From contig JAVBKW010000031.1 of NCBI GenBank assembly GCA_031553855.1, positions 1-64,000 on the forward strand: a stretch of DNA of 64,000 nt, written 5' to 3'. The notes beneath the pieces are model-generated. The model ran no database searches and had not been told where the DNA came from. It saw only the letters and a list, made by a program, of their open reading frames with translations. This document shows, piece by piece, positions 1-11,100 of this stretch (its first letter is position 1; each line of letters opens with the position of its first letter). The translations under genes were made by a program, and so were the position numbers. The stretch is from RACS-047 sp031553855 (lineage in GTDB: Bacteria; Bacillota; Clostridia; Christensenellales; Pumilibacteraceae).

Positions 1-54
1 CTTAGCTATTATGAAAGCAAGGGCGGCAGGATAATTAGTGTAACCGACCTATAA
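1..54 (+). CDS. C-terminal end of an upstream gene, cut by the window edge
   Basis: The first 18 codons form an open frame ending in a TAA stop at 52-54, giving a tail that ends Ile-Ile-Ser-Val-Thr-Asp-Leu. The stop lies inside the ribosome binding site (AAGGAGGG) of the next gene, which is typical of two genes in one operon. Too little is visible to name a family, and a chance frame of this length cannot be excluded. Confidence 0.4.
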   Translation, partial: LSYYESKGGRIISVTDL

Positions 55-65
55 GGAGGGAAATT

Positions 66-413
66 ATGTTTCACGAAATTTGCATTTACGAAGCTAAAAT
101 CGAAAAACAGGACGAAATCGAAACGCTTATGCGGGAGGTCAAGGAATTTTACCTTTCACTTGACGGTGTGGAAAGCGTTACTTATATAAAAAGGACATAT
201 CGTCAAGAGGATTTTAATGCAGTAAAAGAGGGCGCGCTCCCAATTCAGCTTACGCGTTATGTAGGGAAAGTCACCTATGTTTTGCATTTGGTTGTCCGCG
301 ACACGCAAGCGCACGCCGCTTTATATAAGCCCGCGCTTGAAAGATTTTACAAGCGTTGGAACAGGTGCCTGACTACCATGCCGAAAATAATACTTGGCGA
401 AATGGTTGAATAG
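66..413 (+). CDS. Small conserved-looking protein of unknown function
   Basis: A 115-residue protein with a strong AAGGAGGG site seven bases before the ATG. It is soluble, with no signal peptide or membrane segment. The pattern of an N-terminal strand, a long charged helix (about residues 14-30), then strands around residues 36-42 and 66-77 would suit a ferredoxin-like or dimeric alpha-beta barrel fold, but this is a guess from the strand-helix rhythm. I do not recognise the family. It seems to be the last gene of an operon that starts left of the window. Confidence 0.6.
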   Translation: MFHEICIYEAKIEKQDEIETLMREVKEFYLSLDGVESVTYIKRTYRQEDFNAVKEGALPIQLTRYVGKVTYVLHLVVRDTQAHAALYKPALERFYKRWNRCLTTMPKIILGEMVE

Positions 414-524
414 AATAATGCATTTGCCTACGTTTTGAACTATTCGAAATTTTCGAATAGTTACTTCTTTCGCAAGCTAATTGTCGAAAAAAAAATTTTT
501 AATATGATAATTAATTGAAAAATA

Positions 525-564
525 GCCCGCCTTCCCGAATTAAAAGAAGGCGGGCCGCTTTTTA
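525..564. terminator. Hairpin with T tract, terminator-like
   Basis: A perfect 10-base stem, GCCCGCCTTC (525-534) with GAAGGCGGGC (546-555), is followed by CGCTTTTT. It could end the gene at 66-413 on the plus strand. The same block recurs in imperfect form at 1991-2020 just after another gene, so it may instead be the old minus-strand terminator of a deleted paralogue. Confidence 0.6.
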
Positions 565-566
565 AA

Positions 567-602
567 CTACATTTCCATGTCTTTATTTTTCATCATGCTT
601 TT
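567..602 (-). pseudogene. Eleven-codon 3' remnant of a paralogue of the gene at 2031-2342
   Basis: Read on the minus strand, the last eleven codons give Lys-Ser-Met-Met-Lys-Asn-Lys-Asp-Met-Glu-Met-stop, nearly the same as the end of the protein at 2031 (Lys-Lys-Met-Met-Lys-Lys-Lys-Asp-Met-Glu-Met). The similarity continues through the downstream hairpin, about 85 bases in all, and then stops. It looks like the tail of a gene whose body has been deleted. Confidence 0.6.
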
Positions 603-620
603 TATTATATATGAGACACA

Positions 621-670
621 AAAAAAGACCCCGCCAAAAGCGTTTATTTTCTCTTGGTTGGGTCTTTTTT
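621..670 (-). terminator. Bidirectional terminator after the EFR1 gene
   Basis: AAAAAAGACCC (621-631) pairs with GGGTCTTTTTT (660-670), a perfect 11-base match around a 28-base loop. It sits 24 bases past the stop of the minus-strand ferredoxin gene and has T runs on both strands. Confidence 0.65.
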
Positions 671-693
671 TAATACTAAAATGCATGTAAATA

Positions 694-1455
694 TTATAAC
701 TTCACTTTGGGATTTACATATTGCCCGTGTTTACGAGTTGTCTTTCCGTATTGAATAGAAAATCTCGGACAACGGTGCAAGCATCCAAGACAGCAAGCGC
801 ACTTTTCTTTTGTCCAAACTGGCTTTTTATCTTTTATTTCTATTGCCGACACGGGGCATTGCTTTGCACAAAGTCCGCAACTGATACAAGAACTGTCAAC
901 TGTAAAGTTTTTTGTAGTCTTGCCGTTTTTATAGCCGGAATTATAAATCATTCTTCCGAAAAGCGGTATTTTTCTGTTGTTAAAATCGCCGTTTTCTTTG
1001 GAAACAATACGCTCAATTACTTTATCAATTTTCCTTTCGGCTTTTTCAAGTATGGTTTCATTTTTCGCTTTATTCGTCAAGTCAAACATTGGCGTCCAAG
1101 TATCCACCATTCTGACAATATACTTTCCGTTAAGCTGCAAACCTTTTTCTTTCAAATATTCTTTCATTTGGGCATGCGCCTGTCCTGTCGTTGTGCCAAA
1201 AGTCAGCAAATGAAAAACATAATTATTATTAATATTTTTGATTTTAAGCCTCTTAATAAAATCAACCACTACTGTCGGTAATCCCCCAAAGTAAGTTGGA
1301 GTTACAAAACCTATATTTTCATTTTCTTGAACTTCAAAATCAAATTCGCAATTTTTTACGCTCTGCGTAATTGACACAACCTTATCATTTGCCGAACCGG
1401 CAATTCTTTCGGCTACATATTTATTGTTGCCTGTTGCTGAAAAGTAAAAAATCAT
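694..1455 (-). CDS. EFR1-type flavodoxin-ferredoxin fusion protein
   Basis: A 253-residue cytoplasmic electron carrier. The N-terminal half is flavodoxin-like, starting with a phosphate-binding loop pattern (Phe-Ser-Ala-Thr-Gly-Asn, residues 5-10). The C-terminal part has two complete 4Fe-4S motifs: Cys190, 193, 196, 200 and Cys219, 222, 225, 229, the last cysteine of each followed by proline. This matches the EFR1 family, common in anaerobic Bacillota and presumed to move electrons between FMN and iron-sulfur clusters; the partner enzyme is unknown. The start overlaps the stop of the ArsR gene by four bases (ATGA), so the two are co-transcribed and the regulator probably controls it. Confidence 0.85.
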   Translation of the reverse strand: MIFYFSATGNNKYVAERIAGSANDKVVSITQSVKNCEFDFEVQENENIGFVTPTYFGGLPTVVVDFIKRLKIKNINNNYVFHLLTFGTTTGQAHAQMKEYLKEKGLQLNGKYIVRMVDTWTPMFDLTNKAKNETILEKAERKIDKVIERIVSKENGDFNNRKIPLFGRMIYNSGYKNGKTTKNFTVDSSCISCGLCAKQCPVSAIEIKDKKPVWTKEKCACCLGCLHRCPRFSIQYGKTTRKHGQYVNPKVKL

Positions 1456-1793
1456 TCTTTGTTCTCCTCACAATTATCCATAATATATAAAATATCTTGA
1501 CACAGCTCCAACATTGCTTTGATTGCGGCTTTTTCCGGATTCAAATAATAAAAATTCATTGTCCCAACTCTTTTAACTGAAACGATTTCGGCATCAAGTA
1601 AAACTTTCATGTGATGCGAAACTGCAGGTCTGGATAAATGTGTTTTCTCCGTTATTGCACCTACACGAATTCCTTCTGCCTTGCTTTCCATTAAAGCAAT
1701 TATTTTCGCCTGTCTGGTTTCATCTCCTACTGCCGCTATGCCTTTTGAGCATTTGCTGAATAATGCTTTTATCTCTTTTAAGTCGTGTTGCAT
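1452..1793 (-). CDS. ArsR-family winged-helix repressor
   Basis: A 113-residue DNA-binding protein. The winged helix-turn-helix is clear around residues 43-75 (Ile-Thr-Glu-Lys-Thr-His-Leu-Ser-Arg-Pro-Ala-Val-Ser-His-His), followed by the beta-wing with the pattern Val-Lys-Arg-Val-Gly-Thr-Met-Asn-Phe-Tyr. The ArsR metal-binding Cys-Val-Cys box is absent, so the signal is probably not arsenic-type metal. The ATG at 1793 is preferred over a GTG at 1799 because the latter lies within the GGGG of the binding site. It leads an operon with the EFR1 gene. Confidence 0.8.
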   Translation of the reverse strand: MQHDLKEIKALFSKCSKGIAAVGDETRQAKIIALMESKAEGIRVGAITEKTHLSRPAVSHHMKVLLDAEIVSVKRVGTMNFYYLNPEKAAIKAMLELCQDILYIMDNCEENKE

Positions 1794-1831
1794 ATACACC
1801 CCTTTTGTTTAATCGTTTAATTACATAAACC

Positions 1832-1840
1832 ATTATAGCA
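1832..1840 (-). promoter_or_regulatory. Extended -10 promoter of the ArsR-EFR1 operon
   Basis: The minus strand reads TGCTATAAT, a perfect extended -10 element, about 40 bases before the ATG. No good -35 box is seen. Between it and the gene lies an imperfect inverted repeat of TTTAAT/ATTAAA type (about 1807-1830), a plausible site for the ArsR protein itself. Confidence 0.6.
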
Positions 1841-1944
1841 CAATTAAAACTAAAAATGCTATTGAGAAAGAAAATCGAGACAAATGAATGTATTTAGTGT
1901 ACTAGAAAATCCCACCCAAATTATGTTTCATTAATACAAAATTA

Positions 1945-1985
1945 GAGCCCCGATTTTCATTACAGATAATCGGGGCTCATTGAGA
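1945..1985 (-). terminator. Terminator-like hairpin after the gene at 2031
   Basis: GAGCCCCGAT (1945-1954) pairs perfectly with ATCGGGGCTC (1969-1978). On the minus strand the stem is followed by TAATTTTG. A second weaker hairpin (1991-2020) lies between it and the gene. Confidence 0.5.
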
Positions 1986-2030
1986 GTATAGCCCGCCTAC
2001 CCGATTAAGAGAAGGCGAGCAATTTTCTAA

Positions 2031-2342
2031 TTACATTTCCATGTCTTTCTTTTTCATCATCTTTTTCCAGCGTTTAAATTCCAGATATTCTTCATAAGAT
2101 ATTTCATCGTCGTCAGAAGTATCTTCACTTTCTACGCTTGTTTCTTCAAAAATATCATCTTCCCATTCAGCGGGGCTCGGATTTTCTTCAATTATTTCCG
2201 GCTCGATGCCGCCGCTATAATCAAACGGCTCCGGTTCGACTTCAAGAATTTCGTCAGGCTTGACTTCTTCCGGCGGTTTTACCTCTCCAAAGAAATCGCC
2301 GATGGTTTTGCCGACACTTACCTTGCTGATTACTTTCAACAT
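2031..2342 (-). CDS. Acidic small protein of unknown function
   Basis: From the Met at 2342 this is a 103-residue protein. A short N-terminal hydrophobic/basic part (Met-Leu-Lys-Val-Ile-Ser-Lys) is followed by a strongly acidic Pro/Glu/Asp-rich stretch (about residues 15-75) and a basic tail ending Lys-Lys-Lys-Asp-Met-Glu-Met. The frame stays open upstream to 2555, but that part is the translated hairpin repeat at 2411-2550 and is not expected to be protein; no convincing ribosome binding site precedes either start. It may be a gene whose 5' end was displaced by repeat insertion. A 3' remnant of a sister copy lies at 567-602. Confidence 0.45.
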   Translation of the reverse strand: MLKVISKVSVGKTIGDFFGEVKPPEEVKPDEILEVEPEPFDYSGGIEPEIIEENPSPAEWEDDIFEETSVESEDTSDDDEISYEEYLEFKRWKKMMKKKDMEM

Positions 2343-2410
2343 CGTGGATATTAATACGGTTAAGAAAGAAATTACCGGATGAAAGAAGCTTAAACGTATT
2401 CTTAGAAGAA

Positions 2411-2550
2411 ATAAAGGGTATTCATACCGCAGGATAAATCCTGCACCTCGCGCCTTTGGCGCGCCTTCCGCGCTAAAGCGCGGGGTATGCACCGTTGTCG
2501 GTGGCGCAAAAATGCCCTTGCAAGCAAGCATTTTTGCTTCTGGAATCAAA
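2411..2550. repeat. Multi-hairpin dispersed repeat, copy A
   Basis: About 140 bases nearly identical (two differences noticed over about 130 bases) to the reverse complement of 21033-21174. It is built from consecutive hairpins: CAG/CTG, CGCGCC-TTT-GGCGCG, CCGCGC-TAAA-GCGCGG, and GCAAAAATGC with GCATTTTTGC. It lies in tandem with a diverged copy B. It is REP/MITE-like, without coding capacity of its own. Confidence 0.85.
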
Positions 2551-2572
2551 AACAAAGTGAGATATAAATGGT

Positions 2573-2702
2573 ATTAAACCGCAGAGCAAGCCCTGCACCC
2601 CACGCCTACGGCGTGCTGTTCCGCCTAAAAGACGGCGGAGTTTTAAACCTTTTGCGGCGGGCGCATTCCTAGAAACGAAAGCAAGCTTTCATTTCTAGGA
2701 AT
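2573..2702. repeat. Multi-hairpin dispersed repeat, diverged copy B
   Basis: The order of hairpins is as in copy A but the bases differ in paired fashion: CACGCC-TAC-GGCGTG replaces CGCGCC-TTT-GGCGCG, and a CATTCCTAGAAA...TTTCTAGGAATG hairpin replaces the terminal GCAAAAATGC one. Compensatory change of this sort suggests the fold, not the sequence, is kept. Its right end runs directly into the gene remnant at 2701. Confidence 0.7.
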
Positions 2703-2835
2703 GTTTCTTGATAAAAAATGGTTTATGGGCCACCTGCATCTAGATAAGGACTGGGATGCAAAGTATTTGTTGTACGATAGAATTGTGGACTTAGAGTCGA
2801 AAATTTACGGGACCAAACCTGTCCGATTGTATTGA
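2701..2835 (+). pseudogene. C-terminal remnant of a calcineurin-like metallophosphoesterase
   Basis: An open stretch of 44 codons gives Trp-Phe-Met-Gly-His-Leu-His-Leu-Asp-Lys and then a hydrophobic/acidic tail ending in TGA. The Gly-His-x-His pattern followed by Leu-Asp and a 'Tyr-Asp-Arg-Ile-Val' segment is what ends many calcineurin-like phosphoesterases of Bacillota. The rest of the gene is missing; repeat copy B stands where the upstream part should be. Confidence 0.55.
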
Positions 2836-2872
2836 AACTTTTGACGATTTATAAAACTTGCATAAACTGTTC

Positions 2873-2905
2873 CGACTAATTTGGAATTGAATTCCAAATT
2901 AGTCG
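2873..2905. repeat. Perfect 33-base palindrome
   Basis: Arms 2873-2888 (beginning CGACTAATTTGG) and 2890-2905 are perfect reverse complements around a single G at 2889. It has no T tract, so a terminator role is unlikely; it may be a protein site or remnant of a mobile element end. Confidence 0.7.
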
Positions 2906-2934
2906 TAGAAAGCTTGCTTCCGCGCTTTTTAATA

Positions 2935-2977
2935 GCATAACACCCCCGGCTATGCCGGAGGTGTTATGCCTTTTTTT
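2935..2977 (+). terminator. Strong intrinsic terminator
   Basis: GCATAACACC (2935-2944) pairs with GGTGTTATGC (2960-2969), with an inner CCGGC/GCCGG stem, followed by CTTTTTTTATT. On the plus strand it would have ended the phosphoesterase now reduced to a remnant. Confidence 0.75.
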
Positions 2978-3061
2978 ATTATGCCTGCCTTTTTACAAGA
3001 TGTAGACTAAACTAATTACGCTCCTCTTTTAGGAGTCTTGCTTTAGTAAATTTTCAGTTTA

Positions 3062-4156
3062 TCAGATCAGGGTAACATCAGCGATGCCGGATTGGGATAA
3101 ATAGGCTTTAATTTGGGACGCACTGCCGCTGAATTTAGACATGACCTCGTATTCTAAGTAGTTGCGCGTTTGTTTCGTCTTTTCGCAATAGGCTTCGGTA
3201 GTGTCGAAGTCCGCTATGCTGCTGCACCATACCGTTTTTGGCAAAATGCCTTTATTGATTGCCCACAGATTTACCGAGCAGCCGCAAAACAGCAGGTAAT
3301 CTATCCGGCCGGCTGCGTCCGACGCTTTTTTAATTGCCTCTTCCCATACCGCATTGTCTGCCTGGTCGGGCAGGACCGCAACAACGGCTTTTCTTACAGC
3401 ACCTTCACAAACCGCAAAAAACACTACGATACGGCGTCTGCTGCCGGTTTCAAAGCAATTTTTCTCAAAAGCTATGCAGTATGACGCCGCGCCTGACGGT
3501 ATAGGCCTTGAAGCGTCGCTGTTTGCCGCGCTTGCCGCTTCCGGCTTTATAGCATCAAGGACCGCCTGAACGGATATTTGACCCGCGGTTTCCTTTAAAA
3601 ATGATTTTCCGTCAAAATGCTCCGTCAGCTCTTTAATGCAGGTTTTGGCTATCGTCTCGATCTGGGAAAATTCGGATACCACAATTGCCCCGCATTTAGA
3701 CCAAAACTTTTTGAACACGGCTTCAAATTCTTTGTAAACCGTTTCTAAAACATACTTAACGGCATTTTCCGGCGCATAATAAACTATTGCTAAATGTTTT
3801 ATGTTAAGCTGCAATGCCTGCGCCGCGTTTGCTATTGCGTTCGAGTATTCTGCCAGTATTAAAAACTCATACTCGCAGTATTTTGACAGATCGCCTAAAA
3901 TATCCGTCCAAGGCGCCCCCTCGCATGCTTCCGCGTATAAAAACAAGGGCAAAACCGATACGACGCCTCTTGCGCTGACACCTGCAAAGGCAAGAACCTT
4001 TACTGTGTAGCCCTGAATCAGAACTCTCTGCTCCTGCCCGAAAACGTACAGGAATTTTTGCCGCTCCTCAAGCGGCTCGCAGCCTGTTTTTAAATAAGGC
4101 TTTTCGCCGCCGAGAAGTTTTTGCAGCGGGTGTATTCTTTGTTCCTCGCCAACCAT
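3062..4156 (-). CDS. Unknown 364-residue protein downstream of rpoC
   Basis: A soluble-looking alpha/beta protein without signal peptide. I do not recognise a family. Visible are an early segment with strand-turn pattern (residues about 36-75), a long Ala-rich helical part (about 100-170), and a C-terminal half with hydrophobic strands (Ile-Val-Val-Phe-Phe-Ala-Val, Ala-Val-Val-Ala-Val-Leu, Tyr-Leu-Leu-Phe-Cys-Gly-Cys). Nine or more cysteines are scattered without a metal-site spacing. It has its own promoter and a GGAGGCG site nine bases before the ATG. The function is open; its position after rpoC may be incidental. Confidence 0.65.
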   Translation of the reverse strand: MVGEEQRIHPLQKLLGGEKPYLKTGCEPLEERQKFLYVFGQEQRVLIQGYTVKVLAFAGVSARGVVSVLPLFLYAEACEGAPWTDILGDLSKYCEYEFLILAEYSNAIANAAQALQLNIKHLAIVYYAPENAVKYVLETVYKEFEAVFKKFWSKCGAIVVSEFSQIETIAKTCIKELTEHFDGKSFLKETAGQISVQAVLDAIKPEAASAANSDASRPIPSGAASYCIAFEKNCFETGSRRRIVVFFAVCEGAVRKAVVAVLPDQADNAVWEEAIKKASDAAGRIDYLLFCGCSVNLWAINKGILPKTVWCSSIADFDTTEAYCEKTKQTRNYLEYEVMSKFSGSASQIKAYLSQSGIADVTLI

Positions 4157-4226
4157 AGAGCTTCGCCTCCGTTTCTATTTATTTGTTGTGTGCGTTTTTT
4201 ATTTGTTTCTATATTGTATATATTTT

Positions 4227-4256
4227 ATTATACTATACAAAACAACGGTTTGTCGA
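4227..4256 (-). promoter_or_regulatory. Sigma-A type promoter of the 364-residue protein gene
   Basis: On the minus strand TCGACA (4251-4256) is followed after 18 bases by TATAAT (4227-4232), about 70 bases before the ATG. Confidence 0.65.
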
Positions 4257-4312
4257 GTTAATCGCTAAAATCATTTATCAAAAAGCAATGATGTCAATTG
4301 TTTTTTAGTTCA

Positions 4313-4357
4313 AAAGGACGCCCGATCCCAGTTACGGTTTCGCGCGTCCTTTTTTTG
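4313..4357 (-). terminator. Bidirectional terminator after rpoC
   Basis: AAAGGACGC (4313-4321) pairs with GCGTCCTTT (4344-4352), with T runs on both strands. It lies about 110 bases past the rpoC stop and seals the rpoBC unit. Confidence 0.65.
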
Positions 4358-4464
4358 TGCCGCCATTATGACAGCGTCTTTTACGTTAAAGTATTACGGA
4401 TTCGGCTATTTTACTGCTTTTTTTACAGCGTCTTTACATAAAATATTCCGGTAATTTTATTGTT

Positions 4465-8052
<3,588 letters not shown>

Positions 8053-8129
8053 TATTAATACATTACTCCTTAATTAAAGACTGCGGTTCTTTTTATAGAC
8101 CTTTTATAAAACGGGCAAGCCCGCAGGGA

Positions 8130-11100
8130 CTATTTCTTTTTGCCCTTCTTAGCCGCCGGTTTTTCTTCCGCCGGATCAAGTTCGTCCTCGAGCAAATCGT
8201 CGTCTAAGATGCGGTCCGCAAACGGGTCGTCGAAGTCAAAACCGTCTTTTTCATCCTCAAACAGGTTGAATTCGCCTGCGTCCACGTCGTCGTCTTCAAG
8301 CTCGTCTTCAAATACGTTAGCGGTGATGTCGATTTCGTCCTCAAAGTTGATTTCGCCGTCCTCAAAATGCTTCTTTCTGCCGGTGTTGGTTTCAACGACG
8401 TCGGCCTCGTCCTCGATAAGGTCTCTGATACCGATCTCGACCCTGTCTTCGGTGAGTACTTTAACGTCGAGGGCAAGCGCCTGAAGTTCCTTGATGAGAA
8501 CCTTGAACGATTCGGGAACGCCGGGTTCTGAAATATTTAAGCCTTTAACAATAGATTCGTAAGTTTTGACCCTGCCTACGACGTCGTCGGATTTGACGGT
8601 CATAATTTCCTGCAGGATGTTTGCCGCGCCGTAAGCGTACAGCGCCCAAACCTCCATTTCTCCGAAACGCTGTCCGCCGAATTGCGCCTTTCCGCCTAAC
8701 GGCTGCTGCGTTACGAGCGAATAAGGGCCGGTAGAACGCGCGTGGATCTTATCGTCTACTAAGTGGATAAGCTTGATCATATACATATAGCCGACGGTTG
8801 CGCGGTTTTCAAACGGTTCGCCCGTTCTGCCGTCGAACATCTGTATCTTGCCGTCGACCTTGCCCGACTCGTTCACAAAACCGTTGTCGTGCAGCAGCTG
8901 CTGGATACCGCTCTCGACCGCTCCGTCGAATACGGGCGTCGCGACCTTCCAGCCGAGCGCCTTTGCGACTAAGCCTAAATGCACCTCGAGCACCTGTCCG
9001 ATATTCATACGGCTGGGAACGCCGAGGGGGTTTAAAACGATTTGGAGCGGAGTTCCGTCCGCCATAAAAGGCATATCCTCTTCAGGCAGTATGCGTGAAA
9101 TAACGCCCTTGTTACCGTGACGTCCCGCCATTTTATCGCCGACTGAAATCTTACGCTTCTGCGCGATATAAACGCGGACAAGCATATTTACGCCGGGGCT
9201 CATTTCGTCCTTGTTGGCTCTTGTAAAGACCTTTACGTCTACGACGATACCGCCCTCGCCGTGGGGGACTCTTAAAGACGTATCGCGCACTTCTCTTGCT
9301 TTTTCGCCGAAAATAGCGCGCAGCAGCCTTTCCTCCGGAGTAAGCTCCGTTTCGCCCTTAGGCGTTACCTTACCTACCAGAATATCGCCGGAATCTACCT
9401 CCGCGCCGATACGGATTATTCCGTTCTCATCAAGATTTTTGAGCGCGTCGTCGCCGACGTTGGGGATATCTCTCGTGATTTCTTCCTCGCCGAGCTTTGT
9501 ATCGCGCGCCTCTAATTCGTGTTCCTCAATATGGATAGAAGTGAAAACGTCATCCTTTACGATTTTTTCGGAAACTAAGATAGCGTCCTCGTAGTTATAG
9601 CCTTCCCACGCCATAAAGCCTATCAGAATGTTGCGCCCGAGCGCAAGCTCCGCGTTCTGCGTAGAATGGCCGTCCGCTAAAACCTGACCTTTAGTGACCC
9701 TGTCGCCTTTTGCGACTATAGGACGCTGATTTATGCAGGTTCCTTGGTTTGAGCCTACAAATTTCTTTAAAATATAGCTGTGCTTTGTGCCGTCGTCCTC
9801 TTTAACGACTATTTCCTCAGCGTCAAGGAATGTGATGACGCCTGCGTTGCGGGCAATGACCATAACGCCGGAATCGTAAGCTATTTTATGTTCGATACCC
9901 GTTCCTACGATAGGAGCCTCGGGTAAAAGAAGCGGTACTGCCTGACGCTGCATGTTAGAACCCATAAGCGCGCGGTTTGTATCGTCGTTCTCTAAGAACG
10001 GGATGAGAGCCGTCGCGACGCTTATCATCTGGCGCGGGCTGACGTCGATAAAATCGATTTCGTCCCTCGGCCTTTCGGAAATGTCCTCATAATGGCGCAT
10101 AAGAACGCGCTCGTTGACAAACCAGTTGTTTTGATCGAGCGGCTCTGTGGCCTGTGCGACGCGGTATCTGTCCTCTTCGTCGGCGGACAGATAATGCACC
10201 TCGTCCGTTACGCGCTTATTGACCCTGTCTACGCGGCAGTACGGCGCCTCGATAAAGCCGTACTCGTTTATGCGGGCGTAAGAGGAAAGCGAGGAAATAA
10301 GTCCGATATTCTGGCCTTCGGGCGTTTCTATCGGGCACATTCTGGAATAGTGCGTATAGTGAACGTCGCGCACCTCGAACGACGCTCTTTCCCTGTTAAG
10401 TCCGCCCGGGCCGAGTGCTGAAAGCTTACGTTTGTGGGTGAGTTCAGCTATAGGGTTGGTTTCGTCCATAAACTGCGACAGCTGCGAGGAACCGAAAAAT
10501 TCCTTTATTGCGCTCGATATAGGACGGATATTGATGAGCGTGGCGGGCGTAACGTCCGCCTCGTTCTGAATCTGCATCCTCTCGCGGATGACCCTTTCGA
10601 GCCTTGCGATACCTATGCGGAACTGGTTCTGTAAAAGCTCGCCTACGCTTCTTACGCGGCGGTTGCCCAAATGGTCGATATTGTCGCAGAAACCGACTTT
10701 AAAGCGAAGGCCTAAGATGTAGTTTATGGTCGCCATAACGTCCTCGATAAGGAGGTGTTTGACAATAAGGCGGTCCTTTGCGCCCTGGCAAAGACGGAGG
10801 AGCAGCTCCTTGTCGCCGTCGGCCATATCTATGAGCTTTTTTAAAACCGGATAGTAAACCTTTTCGTTTATGCCGATCTTGCGCGGGTCGGAGCCGATAT
10901 AATCGTCAAGGTCAACGTGGTAGTTGCCCATAACGGTATGGGTTTCCCCTCCCGCGTTATCGACCGCTAATGTAACCTCGTTGATACCCGCGTTCTGAAT
11001 CTTTTTTGCCATATACTCTGATATGACTTCGCCCTTTTTGACGTAGCAAACGCCGTCCGCATCCACAACGTCGAGAGCGGCGATATGATCGGCGATACGC

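Noticed and set aside
8140..8484. A Ser-rich plus-strand frame opposite the rpoB 3' end, and a Thr/Ser-rich minus-strand frame there
   Set aside because: Antisense and shifted readings of the acidic tail of RpoB.
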